From assembly GCF_001027285.1 (NCBI RefSeq), contig NZ_CP011509.1, positions 8,580,501 through 8,644,500 on the forward strand: 64,000 nt of DNA, read 5' to 3'. The notes below the pieces were generated by a model. It worked only from the letters and a program-made list of their open reading frames with translations, was not told where the DNA came from and did not search any database. The DNA is from Archangium gephyra. Lineage in GTDB: Bacteria > Myxococcota > Myxococcia > Myxococcales > Myxococcaceae. Both the position numbers and the translations under genes were made by a program. Positions 63,229 to 64,000 of this stretch are shown here, in pieces; the stretch's first letter is position 1; each line of letters begins with the position of its first letter.

Positions 63229-64000
63229 ATGTCACGCCTCTGCCTACCGCGCGCGGTGCTCGCGCTTTCGTTGCTTCTTGCTGGGACGACCGGCTGCAAA
63301 CGGGAGGATCCGCCCCCACCAGGAGGCGAGGAGAAGGCCCCCGTGTGCCCCACGGCCGCGGAGTTGGACGCCCTCCCCCTTCCGGCTTCGGTCCCCACCA
63401 CCGGCACCCGCCTGTGCCGCGACGGCTGGTGCTGGGTGAGTCATGAGCCCCAGGGCCACGATCTTCATGCCGTCTGGTCGCACCCCACCGAGGGCGCCTG
63501 GCTGGTGGGACAGGCCGGCACGGTGCTGCACTGGAAGCTGGACACCTGGACATGGCAGTCCACGCCCACCCGGAACACGCTCCGCGGCGTCTGGGGTGCG
63601 AGTCCGGACGACATCTGGGCCGTAGGCGACGAGGGGACGCTGCTGCACTTCGATGGCACCGGGTGGACCACCGTCCCGGCTCCCGGGGACACCGTGGACC
63701 TGCTCTCCATCGAGGGCCTTTCGTCCCGTGAGGTGTGGGCCGCGGGCAAGGGCGGGCGCCTGTTGCGTTGGGACGGCAGCGCGTGGGCCCTGGTGCCCAG
63801 CGGAACCTCGGCGGAGCTGAAGGAGGTGTCGGTCCTGTCGGCCGACGACGTGTGGGTCAGTGCCCAGGGCGTCGGGCTGCTGCGCTGCACGCCCGGGGGC
63901 TGTACGGCCCAGGCCGGGCCTTCCGAGGTGGGCGCCACCGAGCTCCCCCGGGACATGTGGGAGCGGGGCTCCGAGCGGTGGGTCGTCTTCGGCCACCCGC
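63229..64000 (+). CDS. Beta-propeller-type lipoprotein, N-terminal part (cut by window edge)
   Basis: ATG 63229 follows GGGGGAT. The frame is open to the window end, giving 257 residues. The lipobox is LAGTTGC (Cys near residue 23). The mature protein has repeated blades of about 45 residues of the type GVWGASPDDIWAVGDEG, TLLHFDGTGWTTVPAP and EVWAAGKGGRLLRWDGSAW, a pattern of WD/Kelch-like propellers common in myxobacteria. It probably binds a ligand or protein at the surface. The remainder, and any further domain, lies outside the window. The 168-base gap to the divergent LanB gene holds no other gene. Confidence 0.8.
   Translation, partial: MSRLCLPRAVLALSLLLAGTTGCKREDPPPPGGEEKAPVCPTAAELDALPLPASVPTTGTRLCRDGWCWVSHEPQGHDLHAVWSHPTEGAWLVGQAGTVLHWKLDTWTWQSTPTRNTLRGVWGASPDDIWAVGDEGTLLHFDGTGWTTVPAPGDTVDLLSIEGLSSREVWAAGKGGRLLRWDGSAWALVPSGTSAELKEVSVLSADDVWVSAQGVGLLRCTPGGCTAQAGPSEVGATELPRDMWERGSERWVVFGHP

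Overview
The window is a high-GC chromosomal segment that reads as a myxobacterium, most likely of the Archangium/Cystobacter group. The evidence is the strong G/C third-position bias, a MYXO-CTERM sorting tail, a DUF2381 protein, many lipoproteins and secreted enzymes, large sensory proteins ending in DUF4388, and long G+C-rich open frames on both strands. No plasmid, phage structural gene, transposase or CRISPR array was seen.

Layout. 1-9.4 kb: the start of a chemoreceptor, a SAM methyltransferase-like protein, an ATP-dependent DNA ligase with a SWIM zinc finger, and a run of exported proteins (di-haem c-type beta-propeller, subtilisin-like lipoprotein, PKD-domain protein, Vps62-like protein, DUF3703). 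9.4-15 kb: a TPP enzyme and aldehyde dehydrogenase operon facing a LysR regulator across a perfect LysR box, then a CoA-transferase. 15-17.8 kb: a class II terpene cyclase and a HAD phosphatase. 17.9-19.7 kb: a membrane chemoreceptor. 19.8-25.1 kb: a three-gene island of visibly lower GC (helicase, Tdp1/PLD-like phosphodiesterase, DUF6361-like protein), joined by 4-base overlaps and lying beside tRNA-Leu(GAG) and a tRNA fragment. This is the best candidate for an unusual system, probably phage defence. 25.2-29 kb: the conserved gap-pgk-tpiA-secG-tRNA-Leu block. 29-33 kb: a frame-disrupted cell-wall amidase and dgkA. 33-41 kb: an FAD oxidoreductase, an RlmI-like methyltransferase, a START-like protein, a YhaM-like HD protein and a multi-domain signalling protein. 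41-45 kb: the translationally coupled metG-HEAT-tatD operon. 45-48 kb: TANGO2/NRDE, DUF2381 and lipoprotein genes. 48-52.4 kb: a frame-disrupted gamma-lyase, an RsbQ-type hydrolase paired with a PAS histidine kinase, and an Lrp regulator. 52.3-55.7 kb: holA, holB and a TIGR02757 protein. 55.9-64 kb: an alpha/beta hydrolase, a P450, a secreted EEP phosphodiesterase with a lipase-foldase-like partner, an orphan LanB-like dehydratase and the start of a beta-propeller lipoprotein.

Two genes (29147-32012 and 48206-49452) are broken at three places in all. Each break would be repaired by one extra base in a run of six or seven G/C, so either homopolymer under-calling or real decay explains them. 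A dispersed palindromic repeat of the CCCTCTCCC...GGGAGAGGG...GGGGTGAGGG type occurs four times, and one copy encodes the tail of a protein.
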